Of a stretch of DNA of 64,000 nt, positions 16,908-25,583 are shown in pieces; the first letter of the stretch is position 1; the number at the start of each line of letters is the position of its first letter. The position numbers and the translations under genes are program-made. The stretch spans positions 18,573-82,572 of the forward strand of contig JAICJH010000024.1 in NCBI GenBank assembly GCA_025928545.1, read 5' to 3'. Source of the DNA: Bryobacteraceae bacterium. Its GTDB lineage: Bacteria; Acidobacteriota; Terriglobia; Bryobacterales; Bryobacteraceae. Below the pieces are notes generated by a model. It ran no database searches. It was not told the DNA's origin and saw only the letters and a program-made list of their open reading frames with translations.

Positions 16908-18548
16908 ATGACTCGTCGCTCGGCTATCCTTTCTCTCTCTGCGGCATCGGCTGCACTTTCCACCCTTCCGGCTTCCGCTGCGGATATTCCCGCTGCCGTT
17001 ACCTCACGAACCGATACTGCCGTTGATTCATATTTGAAATCCCAGGCTGCCGATGGCAGCGTCCCCGATGAGTACCTGCAGCATCCGGTCGGCACCGCCA
17101 GCGGTCTCATCGAGACTATGACTGCAGCCCTGCTGCATTCCGGATCGAAGCATTTTGGTTCGAATGAACTGGTTGCCCGCATACGCTCGGCGGCTGGATT
17201 CCTGGAGCGGAGCCAGAGCCCTGAAGGCTTCATCGATCTGCTTTCCACCAATTTCAATTCGCCGCCCGACACCGGGTTTGTCGTTCACAATGTCGGTACC
17301 GCGGCTGCTGTGGCGAAACTTGCCTCGAACGATACCGTGCTGGGAATCCTGCGCCCATTTCTCGTGAAAGCGGCGAATGGACTGGCCGTGGGCGGAATTC
17401 ACACCCCGAATCACCGCTGGGTCGTGTCGTCCGCACTGGCGCAGGTGAACGACGTTTTCCCGAACCCCGCTTATCTGAAGAGGATCGATCAATGGTTGGC
17501 GGAGGGCATCGATATCGATGCGGACGGGCAATATACGGAACGCAGCACGGTTACGTACAACACCATCTGCGACCGCGCGTTTATCGTGCTTGCGGCAAAG
17601 CTGAAGCGCCCCGCGCTTCTCGGGCCTGTGCGGCGGAATTTGCGGGCGATGATGTACCTGCTGCATCCCGATGGCGAGGTCGTAACGGAGGTATCGAAGC
17701 GGCAGGATCAGTTTGTACGCGGGACGATGGCGGCCTACTGGTTCCCGGCGCAGTATCTGGCCGTTCATGATTCGGATGGCCAGTTTGCCACCCTGGCCCG
17801 CCAGTTAGGAGCCGACAATGCGCGGCTTTCCACCCTGATGGAGTATCCCGAGCTGAACGCCGCCTTGCCCGCGAGCGCCCCGCTGCCCGATGACTATGAG
17901 AAGTTCATGCCCGTGGTCGGTCTGGCTCGCATCCGGCGCGGGAATCTGGATGCGACAGTGATTATGCAGGACAACAGCCGGTTCTTCAGCGCACGCAAGG
18001 GAGCGGCGGTAGTGCAGGCAGTTCGTTTTGCAACTTCGTTCTTTGGCAAAGGGCAGTTCATACCTTCGGGCACGGTGAAGCAGGGCGGCAGTTACGTTTT
18101 ATCGCAGTCGCTGGAGGCTCCTTATTACCAGCCCCTCGCGCCGGCAGTGGCGGTGGATTACAAAAACTGGTCGGCAATGCGGGATCGCCGTCGGAAAACG
18201 CAAATCTGTAAGTTGTCGCAGTCGGCGACGGTTACGGAGAAAGCGGGCGGCTTCGATCTGCGGATTCAGGCGCAGGGGACTCCCGGCGTGCCTTTGGCCG
18301 TCGAGATCAATCTGCGCGAGGGTGGCGAGCTATCGGGATGCCGGCCTGCCCCACACGTGGAAGGGGGCTGGATCCTGGAAAATGGCTACGGGAGATACAC
18401 GGCAGGTGGGCAGAGCGTTCGCTTCGGACCCGGAGCCGCTCCGCATCTGCTGACTCAGTTGCGGGGCGCGGAACCAAAACTGCCCGGAGTCAGCGTTTAC
18501 TTAACCGGGTACACGCCGTTCGACCGGGTGATTTCGTTCGAATTCTAG
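16908..18548 (+). CDS. Exported protein with an alpha/alpha-barrel-like region, unknown
   Basis: A 546-aa protein with an N-terminal signal (TRRSAILSLSAASAALSTL), possibly Tat. The first ~330 residues are helical with repeated pairs, as in alpha/alpha-toroid enzymes of the heparinase II/III or lyase type. The C-terminal ~200 residues are strand-rich (ARIRRGNLDATVIMQDNSRF). This two-part layout resembles polysaccharide lyases, but I see no diagnostic catalytic motif. It ends eight bases from the convergent rhodanese gene. Confidence 0.7.
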   Translation: MTRRSAILSLSAASAALSTLPASAADIPAAVTSRTDTAVDSYLKSQAADGSVPDEYLQHPVGTASGLIETMTAALLHSGSKHFGSNELVARIRSAAGFLERSQSPEGFIDLLSTNFNSPPDTGFVVHNVGTAAAVAKLASNDTVLGILRPFLVKAANGLAVGGIHTPNHRWVVSSALAQVNDVFPNPAYLKRIDQWLAEGIDIDADGQYTERSTVTYNTICDRAFIVLAAKLKRPALLGPVRRNLRAMMYLLHPDGEVVTEVSKRQDQFVRGTMAAYWFPAQYLAVHDSDGQFATLARQLGADNARLSTLMEYPELNAALPASAPLPDDYEKFMPVVGLARIRRGNLDATVIMQDNSRFFSARKGAAVVQAVRFATSFFGKGQFIPSGTVKQGGSYVLSQSLEAPYYQPLAPAVAVDYKNWSAMRDRRRKTQICKLSQSATVTEKAGGFDLRIQAQGTPGVPLAVEINLREGGELSGCRPAPHVEGGWILENGYGRYTAGGQSVRFGPGAAPHLLTQLRGAEPKLPGVSVYLTGYTPFDRVISFEF

Positions 18549-18555
18549 CCGACGC

Positions 18556-18921
18556 TTATTCGAGATCCAGGCCGGATTCTTTCAATGCTTTCCAACCGCC
18601 ATCGAGTGAGATCGCATTCGTGTAGCCCATCTTGCCGAGACTTTCAGCCACCAGTGCCGAGCGAAAACCTCCGCCGCAGTAGAGAACCAAGGGCATCGAT
18701 TTGTCCGGGTATTTGATTTCGATATCCCGTTCAATGATGCCGCGGCTCAGGTGTACCGCGCCCTTCACATGGCCGGCTGCGAATTCATTATCTTCGCGCG
18801 TATCCACCAAAACCGGCGTTTCGCCCCGGGTCAGCATGGCCTTATAGCCTGTGACATCGGTCTCTTTGACAATCGCCTTGGCGTCGTTGACCAGTTTCAG
18901 GAAACCACTGCTGTGCGGCAT
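18556..18921 (-). CDS. Rhodanese-domain protein
   Basis: A 121-aa single-domain rhodanese. The catalytic Cys lies in the canonical loop VLYCGGGFRSALVAESL, preceded by VLVDTREDNEFAAGHVKGA. It should act in cytoplasmic sulfane-sulfur transfer. It is the last gene of the acyl-CoA synthetase, murQ, murA series, two bases after murA. Confidence 0.88.
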   Translation of the reverse strand: MPHSSGFLKLVNDAKAIVKETDVTGYKAMLTRGETPVLVDTREDNEFAAGHVKGAVHLSRGIIERDIEIKYPDKSMPLVLYCGGGFRSALVAESLGKMGYTNAISLDGGWKALKESGLDLE

Positions 18922-18923
18922 AG

Positions 18924-20180
18924 TTATTCCACCCTTCTGATGTTGACGCCTACCGCCGCCAACTTGTCTTCTATTTTTTCATAGCCGCGATCGATGTGAT
19001 ACACCCGGTCGATCACGGTCTCGCCTTTGGCCACGAGTGCCGCCAGAACGAGCGAGGCGCTGGCCCGGAGGTCGGAGGCGATAACGCCGGCGCCGGAAAG
19101 CTGACTGCGTCCCGCCACGATTGCCTCGCGCCCTTCGAGGCGGATGTTCGCGCCCATGCGCATGAGTTCCTGCGCGTGCATAAAACGATTTTCGAAAATC
19201 GTTTCTTTAACGATGGAAATGCCGTTGGCCTGCGTCATGAGCGCCATATACTGCGCCTGAAGGTCTGTCGCGAAGCCGGGATACTCTTCGGTCGACATAT
19301 CGACCGCGTGCAGGCTGCCCCCGGGAAGAACGTGCAGCGTGGTGGCATCGGGCTGGACCACCCTGATGCCCGCCTTCGCCATTTTCACGGTGAGGGCGCC
19401 CAGGTGGTCGGCGACGCAGCCGGTGATCGTGACGTCGCCGCCGGTGATGGCGCCCGCGATGAGATACGTGCCCGCTTCGATGCGGTCGGCGATAATTTCA
19501 TGCTCCGCGCCGTGGAGTTTGGCCACTCCTTCGATGCGGATGAGGCTGGTGCCGGCGCCTTCGATCCTGGCTCCCATTTTGATCAGCAGCTCGGCAAGGT
19601 CGACAACTTCGGGCTCGCGTGCAGCATTTTCGATAACGGTCTCACCCTCCGCCAGAACCGCGGCCATCAGGATGTCTTCCGTACCTGTGACCGTGATGCG
19701 GTCGAAAACAATGCGCGTACCTTTCAGTCCGTCGGGCGCGGTGGCTTCGACGTAGCCGTGTTCCTGAGTGATCTTTGCGCCGAGCAGTTCAAGACCGGAA
19801 AGGTGCTGATTGATGGGACGCGCTCCGATGGCGCAGCCGCCGGGCAACGACACACGCGCCCGGCCTGCCCGGGCTACCAGCGGGCCAAGCACCAGGCTCG
19901 AAGCGCGCATCGTTTTCACAAGCTCATAGGGCGCCTCCGGAGAGAGGATGCGCGGAGTTTCCAGCGTGACCTGTTCGCCTTCGACTGTGATGTATGAGCC
20001 GATATCCTGGAGCAGACGCTCCATCGTCCGGATGTCCCGCACCCGCGGGACCCGCTTGAGGACGACTTTATCTTCCGTTAAAAGCGCTGCGGCAAGCGCC
20101 GGCAGGGCGGAATTCTTGGAGCCGCTGGTGGCGATGGTGCCGTGCAGCCGTGCGCCGCCTTCAATGACGAATTTATCCAT
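18924..20180 (-). CDS. murA: UDP-N-acetylglucosamine 1-carboxyvinyltransferase
   Basis: A 418-aa protein matching MurA throughout. It starts MDKFVIEGGARLHGTIATSG with the substrate-binding K22-N23 pair. The catalytic Cys is at residue 116 in LPGGCAIGARPINQHL, the phosphoenolpyruvate- and fosfomycin-reactive position. It catalyses the first committed step of peptidoglycan synthesis in the cytoplasm. Its start overlaps the end of murQ by eight bases. Confidence 0.96.
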   Translation of the reverse strand: MDKFVIEGGARLHGTIATSGSKNSALPALAAALLTEDKVVLKRVPRVRDIRTMERLLQDIGSYITVEGEQVTLETPRILSPEAPYELVKTMRASSLVLGPLVARAGRARVSLPGGCAIGARPINQHLSGLELLGAKITQEHGYVEATAPDGLKGTRIVFDRITVTGTEDILMAAVLAEGETVIENAAREPEVVDLAELLIKMGARIEGAGTSLIRIEGVAKLHGAEHEIIADRIEAGTYLIAGAITGGDVTITGCVADHLGALTVKMAKAGIRVVQPDATTLHVLPGGSLHAVDMSTEEYPGFATDLQAQYMALMTQANGISIVKETIFENRFMHAQELMRMGANIRLEGREAIVAGRSQLSGAGVIASDLRASASLVLAALVAKGETVIDRVYHIDRGYEKIEDKLAAVGVNIRRVE

Positions 20181-21015
20181 TCGCTCTATTGTCGTTTATC
20201 AATTGTTCTATAGCGGCACGCACACTGTTGCCCGAGGTTTTGAGCGCCTCGGCGGCCCTTTCAGCTGAGGCTCCGGTAACAGTGCGGATAATCCGAATGG
20301 CGCGATCCCGCAGCTTTTCGTTCTTTGGCTGCACGTTCACCATCATGTTGCCGCGCACGTACCCCATCCGGATAAATGCTCCCGTCGTGAGCATGTTCAG
20401 CACGAGCTTCGTTGCGGTGCCTGCCTTCAGTCGCGTTGAACCAGCGATGATTTCAGCTCCCGGCGTGGGAGTGATTGCAATCCTGACGCGGCGGGAAAGT
20501 TCAGAACCCGGAGTGCAACTGATGCCGATCGATGTCGCCCCGAGCCGGTTGGCTTCCTCAACCGCCCCCAGGACATAAGGCGTTCGGCCGCTGGCCGCGA
20601 TTCCACACACAACGTCTTTGGCAGTGACCCCGCGAGATAGCAGATCTCGCACGCCGATTTGCGGATCATCCTCTGTGGTCTCTGTGGCCCGGGAAAGCGC
20701 CGCTTCGCCTCCCGCGATAATACCCTGCACCAGGTCCGGCGGCACATTGAACGTGGGAGGGCATTCGGACGCGTCGAGAACTCCCAGGCGGCCGCTGGTG
20801 CCGGCCCCTATATAGAAGAGGCGTCCGCCGTTTTGAAACGCCGCCACAATTGCATCGACCGCCTGCGCAATATGATGCAGCTCCGGAGTAATCGAATCGG
20901 CCACCCGCCGGTCATCGTCGTTGATCGTCCACAGCATCTCGAAAGTGGAGAGCTGATCGATTCGCGCGGACGCCGGATTGAGCTGTTCGGTCAGTAGCTC
21001 GTGAAGCTTTTCCAT
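20173..21015 (-). CDS. murQ: N-acetylmuramic acid 6-phosphate etherase
   Basis: A 280-aa SIS-domain protein with MurQ motifs: FYIGAGTSGRLGVLDASECP, GIIAGGEAALSRATE (with the catalytic Glu of the family) and a C-terminal helix that includes LKTSGNSVRAAIEQL. It splits the lactyl ether of MurNAc-6-phosphate during cell-wall recycling. It overlaps the acyl-CoA synthetase stop (ATGA) and murA. Linking recycling (murQ) with synthesis (murA) in one transcript is sensible, although no MurNAc transporter or anhydro-MurNAc kinase is in view. Confidence 0.93.
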   Translation of the reverse strand: MEKLHELLTEQLNPASARIDQLSTFEMLWTINDDDRRVADSITPELHHIAQAVDAIVAAFQNGGRLFYIGAGTSGRLGVLDASECPPTFNVPPDLVQGIIAGGEAALSRATETTEDDPQIGVRDLLSRGVTAKDVVCGIAASGRTPYVLGAVEEANRLGATSIGISCTPGSELSRRVRIAITPTPGAEIIAGSTRLKAGTATKLVLNMLTTGAFIRMGYVRGNMMVNVQPKNEKLRDRAIRIIRTVTGASAERAAEALKTSGNSVRAAIEQLINDNRANG

Positions 21016-22580
21016 CAGCCCTGAACCCGCTTTTCCAGACCCTTCCAGAACGGCTCGCGAAGTTCCCGCTTCAGCACCTTCCCCGTGCCCCCCTTGGGTA
21101 AAGGCTCAGTCCGGATAAAGTACCTATGCGGGACCTTGAACTTTGCCAGGCGCTGGGCAAGATAGGCCCGCAGATCTGCTTCATTCAGGTTGATCCCGGC
21201 TTTTATGACGACGAAGGCCACCGGAATTTCTCCCCAGCGGTCATCGGGCGCACTCACCACCGCGGCTTCCGCGACGGAGGCGTGAGTGCAAATGGCCTTC
21301 TCGACCTCAATGGAGGAAATGTTCTCTCCGCCGCTGATGATGATGTCTTTCTTGCGATCCACGATATGGATGTAGTTCTCTTCATCCCACACCGCCATAT
21401 CCCCGGTATGGAGCCACCCGCCGCTCATCACAGCTGCGGTGGCTTCGGGATCCCGATAGTAGCCATCCATCACGACGTCGCCGCGAACCACCACCTCGCC
21501 CACTGTCGAAACGTCCCGCGGAACAGGATTGCCGGAGACATCGACAACCCTGACGTCAGCTCCGAAGATCGGCCAGCCGGCGACGGACTGTCGCTGCCAT
21601 CTGTCTTCATCCGACGCGTAAACCACGGTGGATTTGCGGCGCGCGCTGGTCGCCACCGGACTGGTCTCCGTGAGTCCGTAACCGGCGAGGATTTCGCACT
21701 GGAACGCTTTTTCCAGATTCTCGATCATCGACGGATTGGCGGCAGCGCCTCCGATAAACACCTGAGTGAGAGATGAGAGATCGAAAGCATCGCGCCCGTC
21801 GAACGCCAGCAGCGCGTTCGCCATAGTGGGAACAATCGACATGGAAGTCGCGCGCTCGTCCTGAATGAGGCGGCAAACGCCGGCAGCATCGAAACGGCGG
21901 ACCATCACCTGCGTCATTCCCATCATTGTGGCGGTCTGGGGACGTCCCCAGCCATTCGCATGGAATAGCGGGATCGTGTGGAGTTCCACGCCATTAGGGT
22001 CGAGCGTCATGGCCGCAATGGAACTGACCGCGTGCAGATAGACCGTGCGGTGCGAGAGCATCACCCCTTTGGGTGTACCCGTACTGCCACTGGTGTAAAA
22101 CAATTCCGCGATAGCGTCTTCGTCGTAGGCACGAATGTCTGGAGGGATGGGGTCGCCCTGGACAAGGAAATCGTCGTATTCGGTGTCGAGATTTACTATG
22201 CGCAGACCGGGCAGGGAAGTGCGGAGATGTTCGGCAACCGGCAGGAACTCCGCTTCAAAGAACAGAAACTTCGGTTCGGCGTGGCGCACGATGTCCGTCA
22301 GTTCCACCGGAGTGAGACGCACATTCAGCGGCATCACGATGGCGTGAGCCTGCGGGGCGCCGTAATAGCCCTCCAGCAGTTTGTGCGTGTTGTAGCTGAG
22401 ATAGGCGACCCGATCCCCAGGCACGACACCGTTGCGGCCGAGTGCGGAGGCCAGGCTGGCGACGCGGCTCGCCATGTCTCCGTAAGTGAAGCGCTGATCG
22501 CCGCACACGATGCCGGTTTTGCCACCGAACAGCTCGGCGGCGCGCTCCAGGCAGCGCATAGGCGTTAGAGGGAATCTCAT
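21015..22580 (-). CDS. Long/medium-chain acyl-CoA synthetase (AMP-forming)
   Basis: A 521-aa ANL-superfamily enzyme. The P-loop-like motif is YTSGSTGTPKGVMLSH. Next come GYGLTETSPV, the hinge DRKKDIIISGGENIS and the C-terminal catalytic Lys in LPKGGTGKVLKREL. I use the ATG at 22580; an in-frame start at 22670 would add 30 residues without homology-like sequence. It activates a fatty or related carboxylic acid to acyl-CoA in the cytoplasm. It is the first gene of the operon with murQ and murA. Confidence 0.88.
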   Translation of the reverse strand: MRFPLTPMRCLERAAELFGGKTGIVCGDQRFTYGDMASRVASLASALGRNGVVPGDRVAYLSYNTHKLLEGYYGAPQAHAIVMPLNVRLTPVELTDIVRHAEPKFLFFEAEFLPVAEHLRTSLPGLRIVNLDTEYDDFLVQGDPIPPDIRAYDEDAIAELFYTSGSTGTPKGVMLSHRTVYLHAVSSIAAMTLDPNGVELHTIPLFHANGWGRPQTATMMGMTQVMVRRFDAAGVCRLIQDERATSMSIVPTMANALLAFDGRDAFDLSSLTQVFIGGAAANPSMIENLEKAFQCEILAGYGLTETSPVATSARRKSTVVYASDEDRWQRQSVAGWPIFGADVRVVDVSGNPVPRDVSTVGEVVVRGDVVMDGYYRDPEATAAVMSGGWLHTGDMAVWDEENYIHIVDRKKDIIISGGENISSIEVEKAICTHASVAEAAVVSAPDDRWGEIPVAFVVIKAGINLNEADLRAYLAQRLAKFKVPHRYFIRTEPLPKGGTGKVLKRELREPFWKGLEKRVQG

Positions 22581-22676
22581 CGCAGTCAGATAAGATTCTA
22601 CCCGAGAATCCGCTGCTGTTGCTTTCAGCGGCCCGGCGCTCTCATATCGGCGGGCATAACCCGATATCATGCAGGG

Positions 22677-23837
22677 GTGGCGAATGCGGGCGTGTTGCGC
22701 GCCTTCCTGATATCCGGATTCCTGCTGGCGTTACCCGGCGGCCTGCTGCCGCTATGGGGTTACCACGTCAATACGGAGTTCGGCATCGCGGGCAATTACT
22801 TCCTGGCGCTGGGCGCGGGAATGGCCGGAACCATGGCGCTTTCGCGGGCGCTGACCCGCCGGTGCTGTCCGGGTCTGCTGTTGATGTTGGGTTGCCTGTC
22901 GGCTTCCGCTGTCTTGCTGATGATGGCTTTTGCCGGCCCTCCCGCCCGATTCTGGTACCAGATGCTGTGCGTCTTCGTTACCGGCGCGGCGGCGGGTCTG
23001 GTGAACGGCGCGATTTTCGAATCGGTCGGTCCGGTATGGGAGGCGGATCCCGCCGGCGTGACCCTGCGCGGTGGCATCTACTTCGGCGTGGGAAGCGTGG
23101 CTGCGTCGCTGTTGCTGTCCCAGTCGTTTGGCAGCCCCACCATCGGAGATACGAATGCGTCCCGCATCCTCGCGATCAGCGCCCTGTTTCCGTTGCTCGC
23201 GGCGGCGGCGTTCCGGCGGCTTCAGTTCTCAACAACAGCACCGCCATCTGTCGATGGCTCTGCCTCACGCGACCGGCAAACGGTCATGGCCATTCTTTTC
23301 GGCTTTCTGTTGTTTTTTCAGTTTGCGAATGAGTGGTCGATTGCCGCGTGGCTGCCGATCTACCTGATCGACAGGCTCGGAATGAGTCCCTCGGGCGCCG
23401 TGTTGCTCCTGTCCACTTTCTGGATCGCGCTGACAGCGGGCAGAATCGGCACTGTTGCCCTGCTGAAGGTAATGCCCCATGGGCGCTTGCTGGCAATCAG
23501 TATTTTTTGCGCCTTGTTTGGCGGGACGGCGCTGACCGCGTCGGATACGCGCGGCGGCGTGGTTGTGGGAGTCTTGCTGATGGGCGCCGGTTTTTCGGCG
23601 ATCGTTCCGCTTGCTTCCGAGCGCGTTGCGCCCCGCTTCAGCGGGTATGATTCGGGATATTTCAGCGGTCTGTTTGCGTTTGCCATGTCCGGTGGAATCT
23701 TCGCGGCCTTCGTGCTGGGGCACCTCGCGGGATGGCTTGGCCTGCGCGTGATTCCGCTTGCGGCGATGCTGGGAAGCTGCGCCGTGATTGGTCTGCTGCT
23801 CGTAATCCGGCTCGGCCGGAAGGTTTCCGGCAATTGA
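22677..23837 (+). CDS. MFS transporter
   Basis: A 386-aa protein with about 12 hydrophobic segments, starting at GTG 22677. The two halves are joined by a polar loop around residues 185-205 (TTAPPSVDGSASRDRQ). It begins FLISGFLLALPGGLLPLWGY and looks like a drug or sugar transporter of the major facilitator superfamily. The substrate cannot be inferred. It diverges from the acyl-CoA synthetase. Confidence 0.85.
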   Translation: MANAGVLRAFLISGFLLALPGGLLPLWGYHVNTEFGIAGNYFLALGAGMAGTMALSRALTRRCCPGLLLMLGCLSASAVLLMMAFAGPPARFWYQMLCVFVTGAAAGLVNGAIFESVGPVWEADPAGVTLRGGIYFGVGSVAASLLLSQSFGSPTIGDTNASRILAISALFPLLAAAAFRRLQFSTTAPPSVDGSASRDRQTVMAILFGFLLFFQFANEWSIAAWLPIYLIDRLGMSPSGAVLLLSTFWIALTAGRIGTVALLKVMPHGRLLAISIFCALFGGTALTASDTRGGVVVGVLLMGAGFSAIVPLASERVAPRFSGYDSGYFSGLFAFAMSGGIFAAFVLGHLAGWLGLRVIPLAAMLGSCAVIGLLLVIRLGRKVSGN

Positions 23838-23859
23838 AAAAAACGAACTCAACAAACAG

Positions 23860-24696
23860 ATGAACATGAATAAAACGATTCTGGCTTTGCTGGTGCTCTC
23901 GCTTTCCGGTTGCACTACCCCCGCCGCGGTATCGCAGTTTTGTGCGTCGGCGTCCGCTACCCTGGCAGCGTCTCAGCCTGTCTTCGAAGATTTAAAACAA
24001 TCGTGTCTCCGGGAGGTGAATTCCCGCGTAGAGTTTGGTTCGTTTACGCGGCCACTGGAAGATGATGCCGCCTGTACCGCAATTGGCAAGCAGTCCGAAG
24101 GCGCGGCCGCTGCTGCAAAGATCCTAGCGGATTATTTCCGCGCGATTAACTCTCTCGCGTCGTTTGGTACGGCCAAAGCCGGGAGCGATGCGGAAAGTCT
24201 GCTCACGAAAACCAGCGGAGCCGTCGGAGCGAGCTCGGCTGCGCAGACCGCGCTCGGTTCCATTGCGAAATTCCTGGTGACGGCTGCCACATCCGGATAC
24301 CAGCAGAGAGCGCTCGCAAAGGATCTGCCGCAGGTGAGCCGGAATATTTCCGATGTGACGGCCGCGCTGGTGACCATCGTCCAAAACGATTACTCCGGTC
24401 AGTTGTTGAAGAGTGAAGAACAAAAGCTGACGATTCGCTATAAGGATTTCGCCCGCGGGAAATCGCCTGATGTCGTGTTGATGCTGGACGCACGATGGCA
24501 GGTGGAGGAGCAGGCGATTGCGCAAAGACGCGCCTCGGCTCGCAGCCTGGTCACCGGTCTGCAGGCGCTTTCCAAAGGCTTCGCAGAACTTGCGGCGAAT
24601 TCGCGCAGTCTCAAAGGAGCGGAAGTTCCAGGTTTACTGGCCCCTTATGTTTCGCAGCTTGAAACTCTGATTCCTCAAATTCAAAAAGCATTTTAA
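23860..24696 (+). CDS. Predicted lipoprotein, helical, unknown
   Basis: A 278-aa protein with a short signal peptide and a lipobox ending LSLSGC, so the mature protein starts at Cys about residue 18. The rest is predicted helical, rich in Ala and Ser, with four further Cys in the first third and two long amphipathic helices at the end. ATG 23866 is an alternative start. It is followed 17 bases later by another helical protein, and the two probably work together. I recognise no family. Confidence 0.7.
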   Translation: MNMNKTILALLVLSLSGCTTPAAVSQFCASASATLAASQPVFEDLKQSCLREVNSRVEFGSFTRPLEDDAACTAIGKQSEGAAAAAKILADYFRAINSLASFGTAKAGSDAESLLTKTSGAVGASSAAQTALGSIAKFLVTAATSGYQQRALAKDLPQVSRNISDVTAALVTIVQNDYSGQLLKSEEQKLTIRYKDFARGKSPDVVLMLDARWQVEEQAIAQRRASARSLVTGLQALSKGFAELAANSRSLKGAEVPGLLAPYVSQLETLIPQIQKAF

Positions 24697-24713
24697 ATTT
24701 ACGGAGACATGAT

Positions 24714-25127
24714 ATGGCATCAATGGCAACACCTTCTCCCTTCGATCCGGCGGCGGAAGCACGCCGGCTGGCAGCCCTGTTTGACGATTTTTCAACCTCG
24801 GTGGACGAATACCGTTTAACGCTCCCGGACGACACGCCAAAGGAACAACTGAGCCGCCTCAAAATTCAGGCGCAAATCCTCGAAAGCCAGTCGCACCAGT
24901 TCACCGCCGATGCCATCGGGGCAACGCTCGCCGCGATCCAGCATGATCTCGCGCACGTGAAAGAGGTGACGGCGCAGGCGAAGGATCAGTTGAACGTCCT
25001 GAACAGCGTGGCCAAAGCGATTTCAATAGCTTCATCGGCGGTGGATCTCGGCCTCGCGATTGTGAGCGGAAGTCCTGGCGGAATTCTCGCCGCAACCGAA
25101 TCGCTGGCACAGCAGATTACCGGATAA
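24714..25127 (+). CDS. Small helical protein with hydrophobic C-terminus, unknown
   Basis: A 137-aa protein with a binding site GGAG at 24703-24706. Residues 1-105 are predicted coiled or helical (LKIQAQILESQSHQF). The last 30 residues form a hydrophobic, Gly/Ser-rich stretch (ASSAVDLGLAIVSGSPGGIL) that could insert in a membrane. No signal peptide is seen. It is co-directional with the lipoprotein upstream, suggesting a two-component unit. Confidence 0.65.
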   Translation: MASMATPSPFDPAAEARRLAALFDDFSTSVDEYRLTLPDDTPKEQLSRLKIQAQILESQSHQFTADAIGATLAAIQHDLAHVKEVTAQAKDQLNVLNSVAKAISIASSAVDLGLAIVSGSPGGILAATESLAQQITG

Positions 25128-25133
25128 CGAGCT

Positions 25134-25583
25134 TCAGATCGCCCGGAGTCTCCCGAGGAATTCGATTTGAGCCGGCAAAATCCTCACCCCCGCTTCTTCC
25201 AGCCCAAACCATGCGGCCTTGTCTACCTCGGGGAATTCCTGAAGTTTTCCCGAACCGGGCGGCCATTCAAGCTGAAACGTATTGCTCCTGATCCCCTCGG
25301 CCTCAACGTCGTATTCCAGCGCCCACGCCGTCACGATTTTGCCGCCTGCTTGTCGAACCTCACCCAGCGGTACAAAACTTCCCTCCGCAACAACGCCGGT
25401 TTCTTCCTCCAGTTCCCTTCGCGCGGCCATGAGCGGATCTTCGTCCGATTGATACTCGCCCTTCGGTATGGACCACGCCCCCGCATCTTTCTTCGCCCAA
25501 AACGGGCCCCCCGGATGAACAAGGAACACCTCCAAACCCGAGGGCCCTTTTCGGTATAAGAGAATACCCGCGCTGCGCTTCAC
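25134..25583 (-). CDS. Nudix hydrolase
   Basis: A 149-aa protein with a full Nudix box: G in PKGEYQSDEDP, then AARRELEEETGVV (REx2EExG core). The opening AGILLYRKGPSGLEVFLVHPGG and the KKDAGAWSIPKGE segment are typical of small Nudix proteins acting on nucleotides or nucleotide-linked compounds. Its start overlaps the ligD stop by four bases (ATGA), so it belongs to the ligase operon and may clean oxidised or capped nucleotides for repair. The substrate is an inference only. Confidence 0.85.
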   Translation of the reverse strand: MKRSAGILLYRKGPSGLEVFLVHPGGPFWAKKDAGAWSIPKGEYQSDEDPLMAARRELEEETGVVAEGSFVPLGEVRQAGGKIVTAWALEYDVEAEGIRSNTFQLEWPPGSGKLQEFPEVDKAAWFGLEEAGVRILPAQIEFLGRLRAI

